Positions 9,111 to 19,075 of a DNA stretch of 64,000 nucleotides are shown one piece after another. The number at the start of each line of letters is the position of its first letter. The stretch's first letter is position 1. The position numbers were made by a program, and so were the translations under genes. The stretch is from an uncultured Erythrobacter sp. (GTDB lineage Bacteria > Pseudomonadota > Alphaproteobacteria > Sphingomonadales > Sphingomonadaceae). The notes beneath the pieces were generated by a model. It did no database searches. It was not told where the DNA came from and saw nothing but the letters and a program-made list of their open reading frames with translations. The DNA lies in contig CANLPY010000001.1 in assembly GCA_947493165.1 (NCBI GenBank), positions 62,001-126,000 of the forward strand, written 5' to 3'.

Positions 9111-9794
9111 CTACAGCGATTCTAGGGCGGAAATCAGGCCGCCGAACGAATCAATTATGCCGTCACCGCCAAGCTCGTGCGCAGGCTTATCGCAATAGCC
9201 GTAGGCTGCGACAATTACCGGCACTTTGGCCGCCTTGGCCGCGTTCACATCGTAGGAGCTGTCTCCGACAAAGGCGAATGCTCCGCCGCCGCAAGCCTTC
9301 TGCGCGGCGAGCACGGGTTCAGGGTGCGGTTTCGACAGATACTTGCCATCAACACCTTTGCCCATGCTGTCCCCGCCGATGATACGGACAAAGCGATCTG
9401 CAAGACCCAGCGAGGTAAGGATCTGGGTTGCGAACCCTTCAAACTTGTTGGTGACGACGGCCATTTTTACGCCGCGAGCATCCAAAGCGTCCAATGCCTC
9501 GATTACGCCGGGATAGGGCGCCGAATAGACCGCGTTGTGATCGGCGTAATAACGCAGCATGACCTTATAGAGCGCATGAAATTCATCAGCTGGCATGGCG
9601 CCTTGTGCGTCCACCGCGCGGGCAAGCATGATCTTGGCCCCGCCGCCGATCAAATCCTTTGAACTTTCAACAGGGACCGGGTCAAACCCGCCTTGCTCCA
9701 AGGCATGGTTCACCGCCGTACCCAAATCGCGAAATGTATCCAGCAAGGTGCCGTCGAGGTCAAAACCCACAGCATCGAACGGAAAATCTGCCAT
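9111..9794 (-). CDS. gph: Phosphoglycolate phosphatase-type HAD hydrolase
   Basis: A 227-residue HAD-superfamily phosphatase. The nucleophile motif is FDLDGTLLDT near residue 10, motif II VVTNK near 115, the Lys in KPHPEP near 155, and the Asp pair in FVGDSSYDVNAA. The helical cap after motif I with GGGAKIMLARA fits Gph, which removes 2-phosphoglycolate arising from DNA repair or oxygenase reactions. Substrate assignment inside the HAD family remains provisional. The ATG at 9794 has AGGAGAC upstream. It is divergent from glmU. Confidence 0.82.
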   Translation of the reverse strand: MADFPFDAVGFDLDGTLLDTFRDLGTAVNHALEQGGFDPVPVESSKDLIGGGAKIMLARAVDAQGAMPADEFHALYKVMLRYYADHNAVYSAPYPGVIEALDALDARGVKMAVVTNKFEGFATQILTSLGLADRFVRIIGGDSMGKGVDGKYLSKPHPEPVLAAQKACGGGAFAFVGDSSYDVNAAKAAKVPVIVAAYGYCDKPAHELGGDGIIDSFGGLISALESL

Positions 9795-9883
9795 GCATGT
9801 CTCCTGTTTCCCGGCGCGTGGCGGAACAGACTTCAAACCGCAAGCATTTGCTGGCAAGGCGCGTGCAAACTAAGAGAGCTCTT

Positions 9884-11245
9884 ATGACTGATTTTGCTGC
9901 CATCATCCTTGCTGCGGGCAAGGGCACCCGGATGAAATCCGATACCCACAAAGTGCTTCACCCGATTGCCGGGCGGCCGATGCTCGATCATCTGCTTGCA
10001 TCAGTGGATGAGTTGGAGCCTGCACGCCGCGTCGTTGTGGTTGGGGCAGGACGTGATCAGATCGAGGCCGCCGTTGAAGGGCGGGCCGACACCGCCTTAC
10101 AAGAACCGCAGTTTGGGACCGGCCATGCTGTGCAGCAGGCCGAAGGGCCGCTTGATGGGTTCGATGGCGATGTTCTGGTTCTTTATGGGGATGTGCCGTT
10201 CGTTAGCGCGAAAACGATGCGCTCGATGTTGGAACGTCTTCATGCGGATGACGCACCAGCAGTCGTCGTGCTTGGTTTTGAGCCGGACAATCCGCTGCAA
10301 TATGGGCGCGTGATAGCGGATGACGACGGCCAGATTATCAAGATGGTCGAATATAAGGACGCTGACGAGGGTGAGCGCGCTTGTCACCTATGTAACTCTG
10401 GACTGATGGCGGCGAGCGCAAAGGATATGTTCGCGCTGCTTAACCGTGTCGGCAATGATAATGCTCAAGGGGAGTATTATCTGCCCGATATCGTCAATAT
10501 CGCGATCGCCGATGGCCGGGTTTGCGCAGTTGTAAGCACTGAGGACCCGGACGAGGTTGCAGGCATCAACTCGCGCAGCGAACTCGCCCAGGCGGAGGCC
10601 CGCTGGCAGGTTGCTCGCCGCGAACAGGCGATGGCCGATGGAGTTTCGCTGCGCGCGCCAGAAACCGTGTTCTTCAGCTGGGATACAAAGCTAGGCCGCG
10701 ATGTGACGATAGAGCCGAACGTCGTATTCGGCCCAGGCGTCACAGTCGCTGATGGAGTGCATATCAAGGCGTTCAGCCATGTCGAAGGCGCGAGCCTAGG
10801 CAAGAGCGCGCAAGCGGGTCCATTCGCCCGCCTACGCCCTGGCGCGGTGCTGGAAGAGGGCGCATTTGTCGGCAACTTTGTTGAGGTGAAGAAGGCTACC
10901 TTGGGGCCGGGCGCAAAGGCGAGCCACCTGACCTATCTTGGCGATACCACAGTCGGCGCGAACGCGAATATTGGTGCGGGCACAATTACTTGCAATTATG
11001 ATGGCTATTTCAAATATCAAACTGTGATCGGCGAGCGGGCCTTTATCGGTTCGAACACGGCTTTGATCGCGCCAGTATCCATTGGTGCAGACGCGATTGT
11101 AGCAGCCGGCAGCGCCGTTACGCGCGACGTTGCGGCTGGCGATCTGCGGATTGTACGCGGCGAGCAACTGGTAAAGCCGGGCTGGGCTGACAAATTTCAT
11201 GATGTCATGAAAAAGAAGAAAGCCGCGGCGAAGAAGGGCGGCTGA
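9884..11245 (+). CDS. glmU: Bifunctional GlmU (UDP-GlcNAc synthesis)
   Basis: A 453-residue enzyme that acetylates glucosamine-1-phosphate and joins it to UTP, giving UDP-GlcNAc for peptidoglycan and lipid A. The N-terminal uridyltransferase domain shows LAAGKGTRMKSDTHKVLHPI and LYGDVPF. From about residue 250 the left-handed beta-helix domain carries hexapeptide repeats, ARLRPGAVL and the acetyltransferase segment GAGTITCNYDG. The ATG at 9884 is chosen because it begins the conserved N-terminus; the frame is open a further 75 codons over the gph start, but that stretch is not conserved. Confidence 0.96.
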   Translation: MTDFAAIILAAGKGTRMKSDTHKVLHPIAGRPMLDHLLASVDELEPARRVVVVGAGRDQIEAAVEGRADTALQEPQFGTGHAVQQAEGPLDGFDGDVLVLYGDVPFVSAKTMRSMLERLHADDAPAVVVLGFEPDNPLQYGRVIADDDGQIIKMVEYKDADEGERACHLCNSGLMAASAKDMFALLNRVGNDNAQGEYYLPDIVNIAIADGRVCAVVSTEDPDEVAGINSRSELAQAEARWQVARREQAMADGVSLRAPETVFFSWDTKLGRDVTIEPNVVFGPGVTVADGVHIKAFSHVEGASLGKSAQAGPFARLRPGAVLEEGAFVGNFVEVKKATLGPGAKASHLTYLGDTTVGANANIGAGTITCNYDGYFKYQTVIGERAFIGSNTALIAPVSIGADAIVAAGSAVTRDVAAGDLRIVRGEQLVKPGWADKFHDVMKKKKAAAKKGG

Positions 11246-11252
11246 CCTCGTT

Positions 11253-11450
11253 TTGAGTGACGTTGAAGACCAGACCTGTTGGCTGTGCGGTCGCCTATTT
11301 GAGACGGTGATCCAGTGGCATCATCCCGTACCTAGATCGAAGAAGGGACGCGAGACCGTGCCCTTGCATCCCATTTGTCACAAGACGATCCACGCCAATT
11401 TTACTAATGCTGAACTGGCGCGAATCGGGGATGATCCGGCATTAATCTAA
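11253..11450 (+). CDS. HNH endonuclease-like protein, shortened by an in-frame stop
   Basis: A 65-residue product with a compact HNH zinc-finger core: CWLCGR near residue 9, WHHPVPRSKKGRETV near residue 26, and HPICHKTIHANF near residue 42. The core residues are intact. The start is TTG at 11253, seven bases after glmU. The same frame stays open for 25 more codons after the TAA stop at 11448-11450 and carries a sequence typical of this family's C-terminus, so the gene seems to have lost its tail by a nonsense change. The shortened product may still fold. Role unknown; the family sits beside glmU in related genomes as far as I recall. Confidence 0.65.
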   Translation: MSDVEDQTCWLCGRLFETVIQWHHPVPRSKKGRETVPLHPICHKTIHANFTNAELARIGDDPALI

Positions 11451-11528
11451 GCGAATCCGAAGATCGCCAAATTTGTGAAATGGGTGGTGAAAAAGCCGCC
11501 TGATTTTCATGCGCCTACACGAACTTGA
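11451..11528 (+). other. Orphaned C-terminal codons of the HNH gene
   Basis: In frame with the HNH gene and directly after its TAA. These 25 codons read ANPKIAKFVKWVV, then KKPPDFHAPTRT, then TGA. The KPPDFHAP ending is the expected C-terminal signature of the small HNH family. It is probably no longer translated unless the stop is read through or the TAA is a sequencing error. Confidence 0.6.
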
Positions 11529-11604
11529 AGCCGCCACATACGCATCCCGGAATAAAGTTGGCTCGTATCTGCTGTAAGTGTAAGGCAGCGAGGAAAATAG
11601 CGTG

Positions 11605-12255
11605 ATGGGTATCAAAAAGTGGATTGGTGTTGGTGTTGGAGTTCTCGCGCTAGGCGGTGCGGTGGCGTTTGCGCAATACCGGAATATTGAAGTGCCAGAC
11701 TACGCCCTCATCAATAGCGACGACTCGTTCGAATTACGCGAATATCCCGAGATTGTGGTCGCAGAAGTAACACATTCAGGCTCACGCGAAGCCGCATCAG
11801 GAAAGAGCTTTCGCCGACTTGCGGCATACATCTTTGCGCAGGATAGACCCGCAGGCGGCGAGGAGATCGCGATGACAGCTCCTGTGATGATGGATCAGCC
11901 AGACCGAGCGAGCGAAGAAATCGCTATGACCGCGCCAGTGCTTCAGGATCAGGCTGGTGAGGGTGAGTGGCGTATGCGTTTCGTCATGCCGGCCAAGTAT
12001 ACTTTGGACACGCTTCCGCCTGCTCCTGAGGACATAAAACTAACCACCGTTCCGAGCCGCAAAGTCGCGGCTGTGCGATTTAGTGGGATGGCGCCTGCGA
12101 GCGCGCTAGCAAGCCAGGAAGCGCTGTTGCGTTCGTGGATTGAAGAGCAGGGGCTCACAGCAATCAATGACGCAGAATACGCATTTTATGATGCGCCAAT
12201 GGTGCCCGGACCTTTGCGCCGCAATGAAGTGATGATTGAGGTCGCGGCGGAGTGA
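11605..12255 (+). CDS. SOUL/heme-binding family protein
   Basis: A 216-residue protein with an N-terminal hydrophobic segment (residues 6-23) that may be a signal anchor. It then follows the SOUL (HBP/p22) family: FELREYPEIVVAEV near residue 43, the repeated EEIAMTAPV blocks near residues 90 and 107, and a C-terminal segment PLRRNEVMIEV. SOUL proteins bind haem or other porphyrins weakly; the bacterial role is not defined. ATG 11605 is preferred over the GTG one codon upstream. Confidence 0.85.
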   Translation: MGIKKWIGVGVGVLALGGAVAFAQYRNIEVPDYALINSDDSFELREYPEIVVAEVTHSGSREAASGKSFRRLAAYIFAQDRPAGGEEIAMTAPVMMDQPDRASEEIAMTAPVLQDQAGEGEWRMRFVMPAKYTLDTLPPAPEDIKLTTVPSRKVAAVRFSGMAPASALASQEALLRSWIEEQGLTAINDAEYAFYDAPMVPGPLRRNEVMIEVAAE

Positions 12256-12300
12256 GGGACCCCGCCGCTAGCTGGTTACCGGGTCAAGACGCTGTGACGC

Positions 12301-12540
12301 TCAAGCGTCTTCAAGTGTGGGTATGCGATATACGTTGCCGCCAGTTTCGCGTTCCCATTCCTCAAACTCTGCGCGGCTGAGCAAATAACGCTCGCGCGCT
12401 TCGTTGAAGCTGATCACGTCTTCGCGCACTGCGCGGACAACGTCCGCTTTGCGCGCCTTTGACCAATGCACACGGTGCGAATGGGGAAGGCCAGCACGTT
12501 TGATTGCTTCAGCGATCGAGATATCGCGGGGATATGCCAT
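12301..12540 (-). CDS. DUF1153 (SciP-like) helix-turn-helix protein
   Basis: A 79-residue protein. Residues 20-65 follow the DUF1153 pattern: a Trp-x-x-x-x-Lys-Ala-Asp-Val-Val-Arg-Ala-Val helix (WSKARKADVVRAV), a turn VISFNEARERYLLS, and a recognition-type helix RAEFEEWERE. The best-known DUF1153 member is SciP, which binds CtrA-controlled promoters in Caulobacter. This one is divergent: it lacks the usual LPPP-RWV entry and has a short acidic tail instead, so it is more likely a paralogue than SciP itself. It stands alone between convergent and tandem genes. Confidence 0.7.
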   Translation of the reverse strand: MAYPRDISIAEAIKRAGLPHSHRVHWSKARKADVVRAVREDVISFNEARERYLLSRAEFEEWERETGGNVYRIPTLEDA

Positions 12541-12700
12541 TGTTTATTTCTCCTAATACCGCCCCCGGTGAAAGAAGATTTTGGCTCAAATAGTTAACTC
12601 GGTCCTACCAATCATGGTTAAGAGCGGCCTAACCACCCCATGCGTTCTAACGCTGCGACGAACGGAACATGAAGTGTCGGATCGGCTTACAAACGTCGCA

Positions 12701-12738
12701 AAAGAAAGGGCGGTAAAAGCGAATCGCTTCAGCCGCCC
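12701..12738 (-). terminator. Rho-independent terminator of the prolyl oligopeptidase gene
   Basis: Read on the minus strand, GGGCGG pairs with CCGCCC and an inner AAGCG pairs with CGCTT around ATT; the hairpin is followed by TTTCTTTT. It lies 31 bases after the stop of the S9 peptidase gene. Confidence 0.7.
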
Positions 12739-12768
12739 AATCCAATTTTGCGTTAGTTTTCAGTTAGT

Positions 12769-14976
12769 TTACCCGCCTGATTTGTCCTCGCCGGCATCCT
12801 CAGCATCGCTCATCAGTTGTTGCATGAGATAGACATATTGCAGCGCCTGAAGCTTCGCACGCTGCTCATTGTCGACGCCGCCCGAATGGCCGCCGGTCAT
12901 ATCTTCAAAGTAGAAGTAAGGCTGGCCCAATTCCTTGAGCTTTGCTGCGCCCTTACGCGCATGTGCCGGGTGCGTCCGGTCATCAGCGGTTGAGGCCCAG
13001 AGGAACGGAGTAGGGTACTCCACGCCGTCCACGATCTTCTGATAGGGTGAATACCCTTCGATCCAAGCACGCTGTTCTGGAATGCGCGGATCGCCATACT
13101 CACCAATCCACGACGCGCCTCTTCCAATCAGATGGTAACGCAGCATATCAAACAGCGGGATTTGGACGATCGCTCCGCCGAACAGGTCCGGTCGCTGGGT
13201 AAACGCCGTGCCGACAAGCAATCCGCCTTGCGAGCCACCTTGAATGCCGAGATGCTTAGGTGAGGTAAACCCGCGCGCGACCAAATCTTCGCCGACAGCG
13301 ATGAAATCATCCCATGTGCGTTGCTTGTTCTCCCGAATGGCCGTCTGGTGCCACTTTGGACCGAACTCACCACCGCCGCGCAGGTTCGCGAGCACGTAGG
13401 CTCCGCCGTTTTCCAGCCAGAGCTTGCCAGTTGAACCGAGGTAGCCTGGCAGGCGGGGGACCTGAAATCCGCCATAGCCGGTCATCAAGGTCGCTGTGTC
13501 GCTGTTCATTTCCATTCCAGATGGCTTGACGATGAAGTACGGAATCTTCGTTCCATCCTTACTCGTCGCCTCATGCTGCTCAATTTCCATGCCGGCTTTG
13601 TCGAAGCGGCTTGGCGAGGTCTTCAGAACGCGCGGCTCACCGCCATCGGAATAATAGAGCGTGGTTGGGTTGAGGAAATCGGTAACTGTGAACATGATCT
13701 GGTCGGTTTCGCTCGACGAGGTCGCAATTCCCAATGTCGCATTGTCAGGCAGGTTCACTTGCTCACTGACCCATTCGCCATCTTTGAAGTTGAACTGCAA
13801 GACTTTGCCAACGACATTATCGAGCATGGTCACAAACAACGCGTTGCCGGTAATGGCCCCTCCGCGCTTTGTCTGGCGTTCAGCCGGTGCCCAAACCAGA
13901 GTTTTCGCTGCACCGTTGGGATCAGCTTTCCATTCCTCCAGATCAACAGCAATCAGACTGTCAGCTGGGAATGTCTGGCCATCAGTTTCCCAATCGACAT
14001 CTGTTGAGTAGAGCAAGTGGCCATCAACAATCCCATAGGGTGAAGCCTTTTTCGGAATGTCGAGTTTGACCCACTCAAAATTTGCTGGGTTAAGCCAGAA
14101 ATACTCGGTTTCGTGAAAACTCACCGCACGAAATGCGGTGGTGGCGTGGATCTTTCCAGTGTTATCGCGCAGCAAGCTGGCGCCTGCCCAGACATCACTC
14201 GCGTCGCCACGAAAGATTTCCTTCGCATCATCAAGGCTCGTGCCGCGGGTCCATACGCGCGTCGTGAAAGGATATTCGCTTTCGGTAAGCGTACCTTCGC
14301 CGAAGTCCCGGCCGACCATCAATGTGTTTTCATCAACCCATTGAATACCGCCTTGGCTTTTCTCCTCGATCGCAAAGCCTCCTTCGACGAAGCTTTTTGT
14401 AGAGGTGTCGAATTCGCGCATGATGGTGGCATCCTCGCCGCCATCGGACAGCGCGATCATGCATTTGTTGAGTGCAGGTGGAAGGCAAGTTGAGCCTTGA
14501 TAGACCCATTCCTTGCCCTCGGCTGCTGCCAGCGCATCAACGTCTAAAATGATCTCCCATTCTGGTTTGTCTGTCTGATAGCTTTCGAGGGTCGTGCGCC
14601 TCAGCAGGCCTTTCGGGTTCTCTTTGTCCTGCCAGAAATTGTAAAGGCCATCTGGGCGAAAGCTGACATAGGGAATACGGTCTTCACTATCAAAGATCGC
14701 CAGCGCCTCGGCCTTCAGCTCGTCAAAACGCGGGTCTGCTTCCATATGGGCGAGCGTGCGTTCGTTTTCAGCTTCGACCCACGCGAGCGCTTCGGGGCTG
14801 CGTGCCTCTTCCAGCCAGATGTACGGGTCCTGTTCTGGGCCGGGCACGCCATCAGCTGCGGTTGGCGCCTCTGCAGAGTGATCATCATGGCCATCTGCGG
14901 CGGCGGGTGTGGCTGCAGTCATGGCAAGCGCTCCTGCGAGCGCGCCAGAAATTGCGTACTTAGAAACAAGTTTCAA
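12769..14976 (-). CDS. Secreted prolyl oligopeptidase family (S9A) serine peptidase
   Basis: A 735-residue protein with a signal peptide (residues 1-27, ending TPAAADG) and a His/Asp-rich linker. The seven-bladed propeller starts with PYIWLEE, and the C-terminal alpha/beta-hydrolase domain carries YGGFQVPR, catalytic Ser in IQGGSQGGLLVG, Asp in the ADDRTHPAHA segment and His in MTGGHSGG. S9A enzymes cleave short peptides, often after proline; this one should act in the periplasm or outside. The start is TTG at 14976, chosen because GGAGAGGA precedes it and the signal peptide begins there; no ATG or GTG is suitable. Its own terminator follows. Confidence 0.92.
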   Translation of the reverse strand: MKLVSKYAISGALAGALAMTAATPAAADGHDDHSAEAPTAADGVPGPEQDPYIWLEEARSPEALAWVEAENERTLAHMEADPRFDELKAEALAIFDSEDRIPYVSFRPDGLYNFWQDKENPKGLLRRTTLESYQTDKPEWEIILDVDALAAAEGKEWVYQGSTCLPPALNKCMIALSDGGEDATIMREFDTSTKSFVEGGFAIEEKSQGGIQWVDENTLMVGRDFGEGTLTESEYPFTTRVWTRGTSLDDAKEIFRGDASDVWAGASLLRDNTGKIHATTAFRAVSFHETEYFWLNPANFEWVKLDIPKKASPYGIVDGHLLYSTDVDWETDGQTFPADSLIAVDLEEWKADPNGAAKTLVWAPAERQTKRGGAITGNALFVTMLDNVVGKVLQFNFKDGEWVSEQVNLPDNATLGIATSSSETDQIMFTVTDFLNPTTLYYSDGGEPRVLKTSPSRFDKAGMEIEQHEATSKDGTKIPYFIVKPSGMEMNSDTATLMTGYGGFQVPRLPGYLGSTGKLWLENGGAYVLANLRGGGEFGPKWHQTAIRENKQRTWDDFIAVGEDLVARGFTSPKHLGIQGGSQGGLLVGTAFTQRPDLFGGAIVQIPLFDMLRYHLIGRGASWIGEYGDPRIPEQRAWIEGYSPYQKIVDGVEYPTPFLWASTADDRTHPAHARKGAAKLKELGQPYFYFEDMTGGHSGGVDNEQRAKLQALQYVYLMQQLMSDAEDAGEDKSGG

Positions 14977-15197
14977 TTGTCCTCTCCAATGGGGAATTGC
15001 TGATCCTGAATGTGGCGGCCTGCAGAGGGAATGTGAAGGGGAAAAATGCTTTCAAGCACAACACGGCCATGGGGCTGTAAGAGTTTCTAACGGTCGGAAT
15101 TTACAGCAGTTTACGGGCACGAGTGAATCGGCGTTAACTTTTGCCGGGCTATAACTGGTTCAGCAAAAAAGTAACTGCGAGACAAAAGGATAAAAAC

Positions 15198-15641
15198 ATG
15201 GTCGCAGCAGACAAAACACAAGTTGAGGAAACGGCCGCCTTGTCACTCTGGGTCGATGGCAAGAGCGTTCCAGCCATGATTGTGTGGCTATCGCAAACTG
15301 ACGTCGAAATCATATTGGAAGGCGATGCGGCGCTCGAAGTCAGCCAAGTTGCAGCTTTGCTCGTCGCGGACTTCATCAGCCTACCAATGCGGGCTCGCGC
15401 GGTTGAAGGCGCCCACGCCAGCTTACAGTTTAATCAGCCGCTACACGGCTCTGTCGTTCAGCTGATCACCCAAAGCCTTCCCGGGGCAGGGATTGAAGAC
15501 ACCATTGAAGCGATGGAGGAGGCAGCAATGCCAGAGAACCATTTTGCTGATCTGGAAGCTTGGCTTGAAGAGGATGAAGAAGAACTGCTGTTTGAAGTCG
15601 ATTTGGCGGAGTTCGGCGACACGGTGCTTCAGGCTGCCTGA
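15198..15641 (+). CDS. Conserved hypothetical protein, distant PilZ-like
   Basis: A 147-residue acidic protein. Residues 10-95 look like a small beta-barrel: a LWVDGKSVPAMIVWLS strand pair, DVEIILEGDAALEVSQ, then RARAVEGAHASLQFNQPLHG, which resembles the second half of PilZ domains. The RxxxR and D/NxSxxG motifs needed to bind cyclic-di-GMP are absent. The last 45 residues are strongly acidic (EEDEEELLFEVDLAEFGD). The ATG at 15198 has AAGGA seven bases upstream. The PilZ relation is only a suggestion from pattern. No partner is evident; it is divergent from the S9 peptidase. Confidence 0.6.
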   Translation: MVAADKTQVEETAALSLWVDGKSVPAMIVWLSQTDVEIILEGDAALEVSQVAALLVADFISLPMRARAVEGAHASLQFNQPLHGSVVQLITQSLPGAGIEDTIEAMEEAAMPENHFADLEAWLEEDEEELLFEVDLAEFGDTVLQAA

Positions 15642-15803
15642 GTTTACCAACGCTCAAACGAGTATTTGCGGGGACAAGACCACTGCCATCCCCGTTGGCG
15701 ACCCTTCCACTCATACCCCTCCCGAACCATGCGGGTGGAAGGGTCTGCCACATCTCACAGTCGCAAGTTTTCGCAAGTCAGCGCGGAGCTTTCGTTGCTC
15801 ACG

Positions 15804-16781
15804 TCAGCCAGCGGGCTTACCGATCACAAATTCGCGGGGCTCCAACCAGCGGACATATTTGCCGGTGATCCACCAGACCAACAGGACCAGCGGCGCAGAG
15901 ACCAATCCATCGGTCGCGTAATGCCAGCCAAGGTGGATGGAGCCGATGTAAATCACTGCCACATAACTCCAACCGATCCCTGTCAGTAATTTAATCTTGA
16001 ACTGTTGGAGCCACAAAGCAGCCGCCACAGCGATTGCCACATGGATTGAAGGCATGGCAGAAATGCCGCTGATCAAAAGCGGGTCGTCCATAGTTGCGAT
16101 CAAAGTGTCTTTCACCGCAATGACTGAGGGTGCTTGCTGGCTCAAAACCTCCAACATCGGATCAAAACTGCGGTCGGAGTAGAAGTCTGCGACCATGATT
16201 GGACCTACTGAGGACAATAGCATGGCCAGTCCGCCGCCAAGCGCCAACCAGATGAACTGCATCAGCAGCGCAAAGCGAATCTTTTGCGCTTCGCTGAGAG
16301 AGAAGGCGATCCATACAGCAAGACCAATATGAACGAAGTGCCACATATTGTAGAGCCATACGATGGGCTGAGTGGCCCAGCCGAACAATGCGTGGGTGAT
16401 CCGCCAAGGGTTCGTTCCGAAAAACAGTTTCCGATCAAGTTCGATGAAGAACGGATCGAGATAAAACGGCACCACGAACGGTATCGATTTCTTGATACCG
16501 CTGAAAACTTCAAGTGCAACAGCGAGCGAAAAATACACCGCCGCCGCACCGAGCAATTTGGGCCAATGCGTTTTCACATCTGCCACGAATTGTTTGGCCG
16601 GCTCAGGATGGCGCCTGATCAGTAAGCGCAGCAGATACACAGCCGCCAATAGCGGAGTAATGAGCACAGCGATCTTTAGAAATGAATCGCCGCGATTGTT
16701 ATCTGGAACCGGCAGCAGCACCGCCAGCAATGCCACCGCGATCAGCGTGAGATAACCGACCGTGATGCCGCGAATTGCCAT
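15804..16781 (-). CDS. PAP2 superfamily membrane protein (AUR1/IPC synthase-like)
   Basis: A 325-residue integral membrane protein with about eight hydrophobic segments. The PAP2 catalytic parts are AMPSIHVAIAVAAALWL near residue 243 (motif with the first His) and IHLGWHYATDGLVSAPL near residue 285 (second His and Asp). This two-motif arrangement is that of the PAP2_3 branch, which includes yeast AUR1 and mycobacterial inositol-phosphotransferases. Sphingomonads make sphingolipids, so a lipid head-group transfer is plausible, but a simple lipid phosphatase cannot be excluded. Monocistronic by context. Confidence 0.8.
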   Translation of the reverse strand: MAIRGITVGYLTLIAVALLAVLLPVPDNNRGDSFLKIAVLITPLLAAVYLLRLLIRRHPEPAKQFVADVKTHWPKLLGAAAVYFSLAVALEVFSGIKKSIPFVVPFYLDPFFIELDRKLFFGTNPWRITHALFGWATQPIVWLYNMWHFVHIGLAVWIAFSLSEAQKIRFALLMQFIWLALGGGLAMLLSSVGPIMVADFYSDRSFDPMLEVLSQQAPSVIAVKDTLIATMDDPLLISGISAMPSIHVAIAVAAALWLQQFKIKLLTGIGWSYVAVIYIGSIHLGWHYATDGLVSAPLVLLVWWITGKYVRWLEPREFVIGKPAG

Positions 16782-16893
16782 AGGAGCAGCACTATTGCTG
16801 CGCTCAATTTCGCGATAGCAGGCGTCTGGCCTTTTCCCCGTTTTTCACGAGGTGCGAGCCGGAGCAGCTGCGCGTGTGGGTGCTGCGCCCACG

Positions 16894-16921
16894 AAAAAGG
16901 GCAGCCCGCAAAGGCTGCCCT
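16894..16921 (-). terminator. Rho-independent terminator of the F1-ATPase operon
   Basis: On the minus strand the hairpin AGGGCAGCC / GGCTGCCCT with a 6-base loop is followed by TTTTTC. It lies 26 bases after the atpC stop and ends the atpHAG-lipoprotein-atpDC transcript. Confidence 0.88.
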
Positions 16922-16947
16922 CTTTTCAATTCAGTGATGTAGAGCGG

Positions 16948-17205
16948 TTAGGCTTCGACGTGCTCGGCCAGAACGGACAGGCCGTTCTCACTCACTTCCG
17001 CAAAGCCGCCTTTGACTTCGATGGTCTCCGGCTCTGCGCCTTCGGTCTTGTAAACCTGCACAGCGCCGTCGCGGATGGTTGACATGAAAGGCGCATGGCC
17101 TTCCAAAACACCGAATTCGCCTTCGGTTCCGGGCACGACGACCATGTGGACGTCTTCGCTGCGGACCTGTTTGGCCGGGGTTACGAGTTCAAAGTGAAGT
17201 GGCAT
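16948..17205 (-). CDS. atpC: ATP synthase F1 subunit epsilon (short form)
   Basis: An 85-residue epsilon subunit: [11 protein letters not shown], then [20 protein letters not shown] and the late [16 protein letters not shown]. Only the N-terminal beta-sandwich that binds the gamma subunit and c-ring is present. The C-terminal pair of helices of ordinary 130-140-residue epsilon subunits, which can inhibit ATP hydrolysis, is missing. The gene ends with a normal stop and has a terminator, so this is the natural form, as in other sphingomonads. Last gene of the operon, 20 bases after atpD. Confidence 0.93.
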   Translation of the reverse strand: MPLHFELVTPAKQVRSEDVHMVVVPGTEGEFGVLEGHAPFMSTIRDGAVQVYKTEGAEPETIEVKGGFAEVSENGLSVLAEHVEA

Positions 17206-17225
17206 GTGTGTATCCTCAGCCGCGC

Positions 17226-19074
<1,849 letters not shown>

Positions 19075-19075
<1 letters not shown>

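Noticed and set aside
12286..12311. Inverted repeat AAGACGC / GCGTCTT
   Set aside because: It overlaps the final codons of the DUF1153 gene and has no T run, so I did not call a terminator.
12581..12832. Plus-strand open frame between DUF1153 and the S9 peptidase
   Set aside because: It has no conserved features, runs through the terminator and ends inside the peptidase gene.
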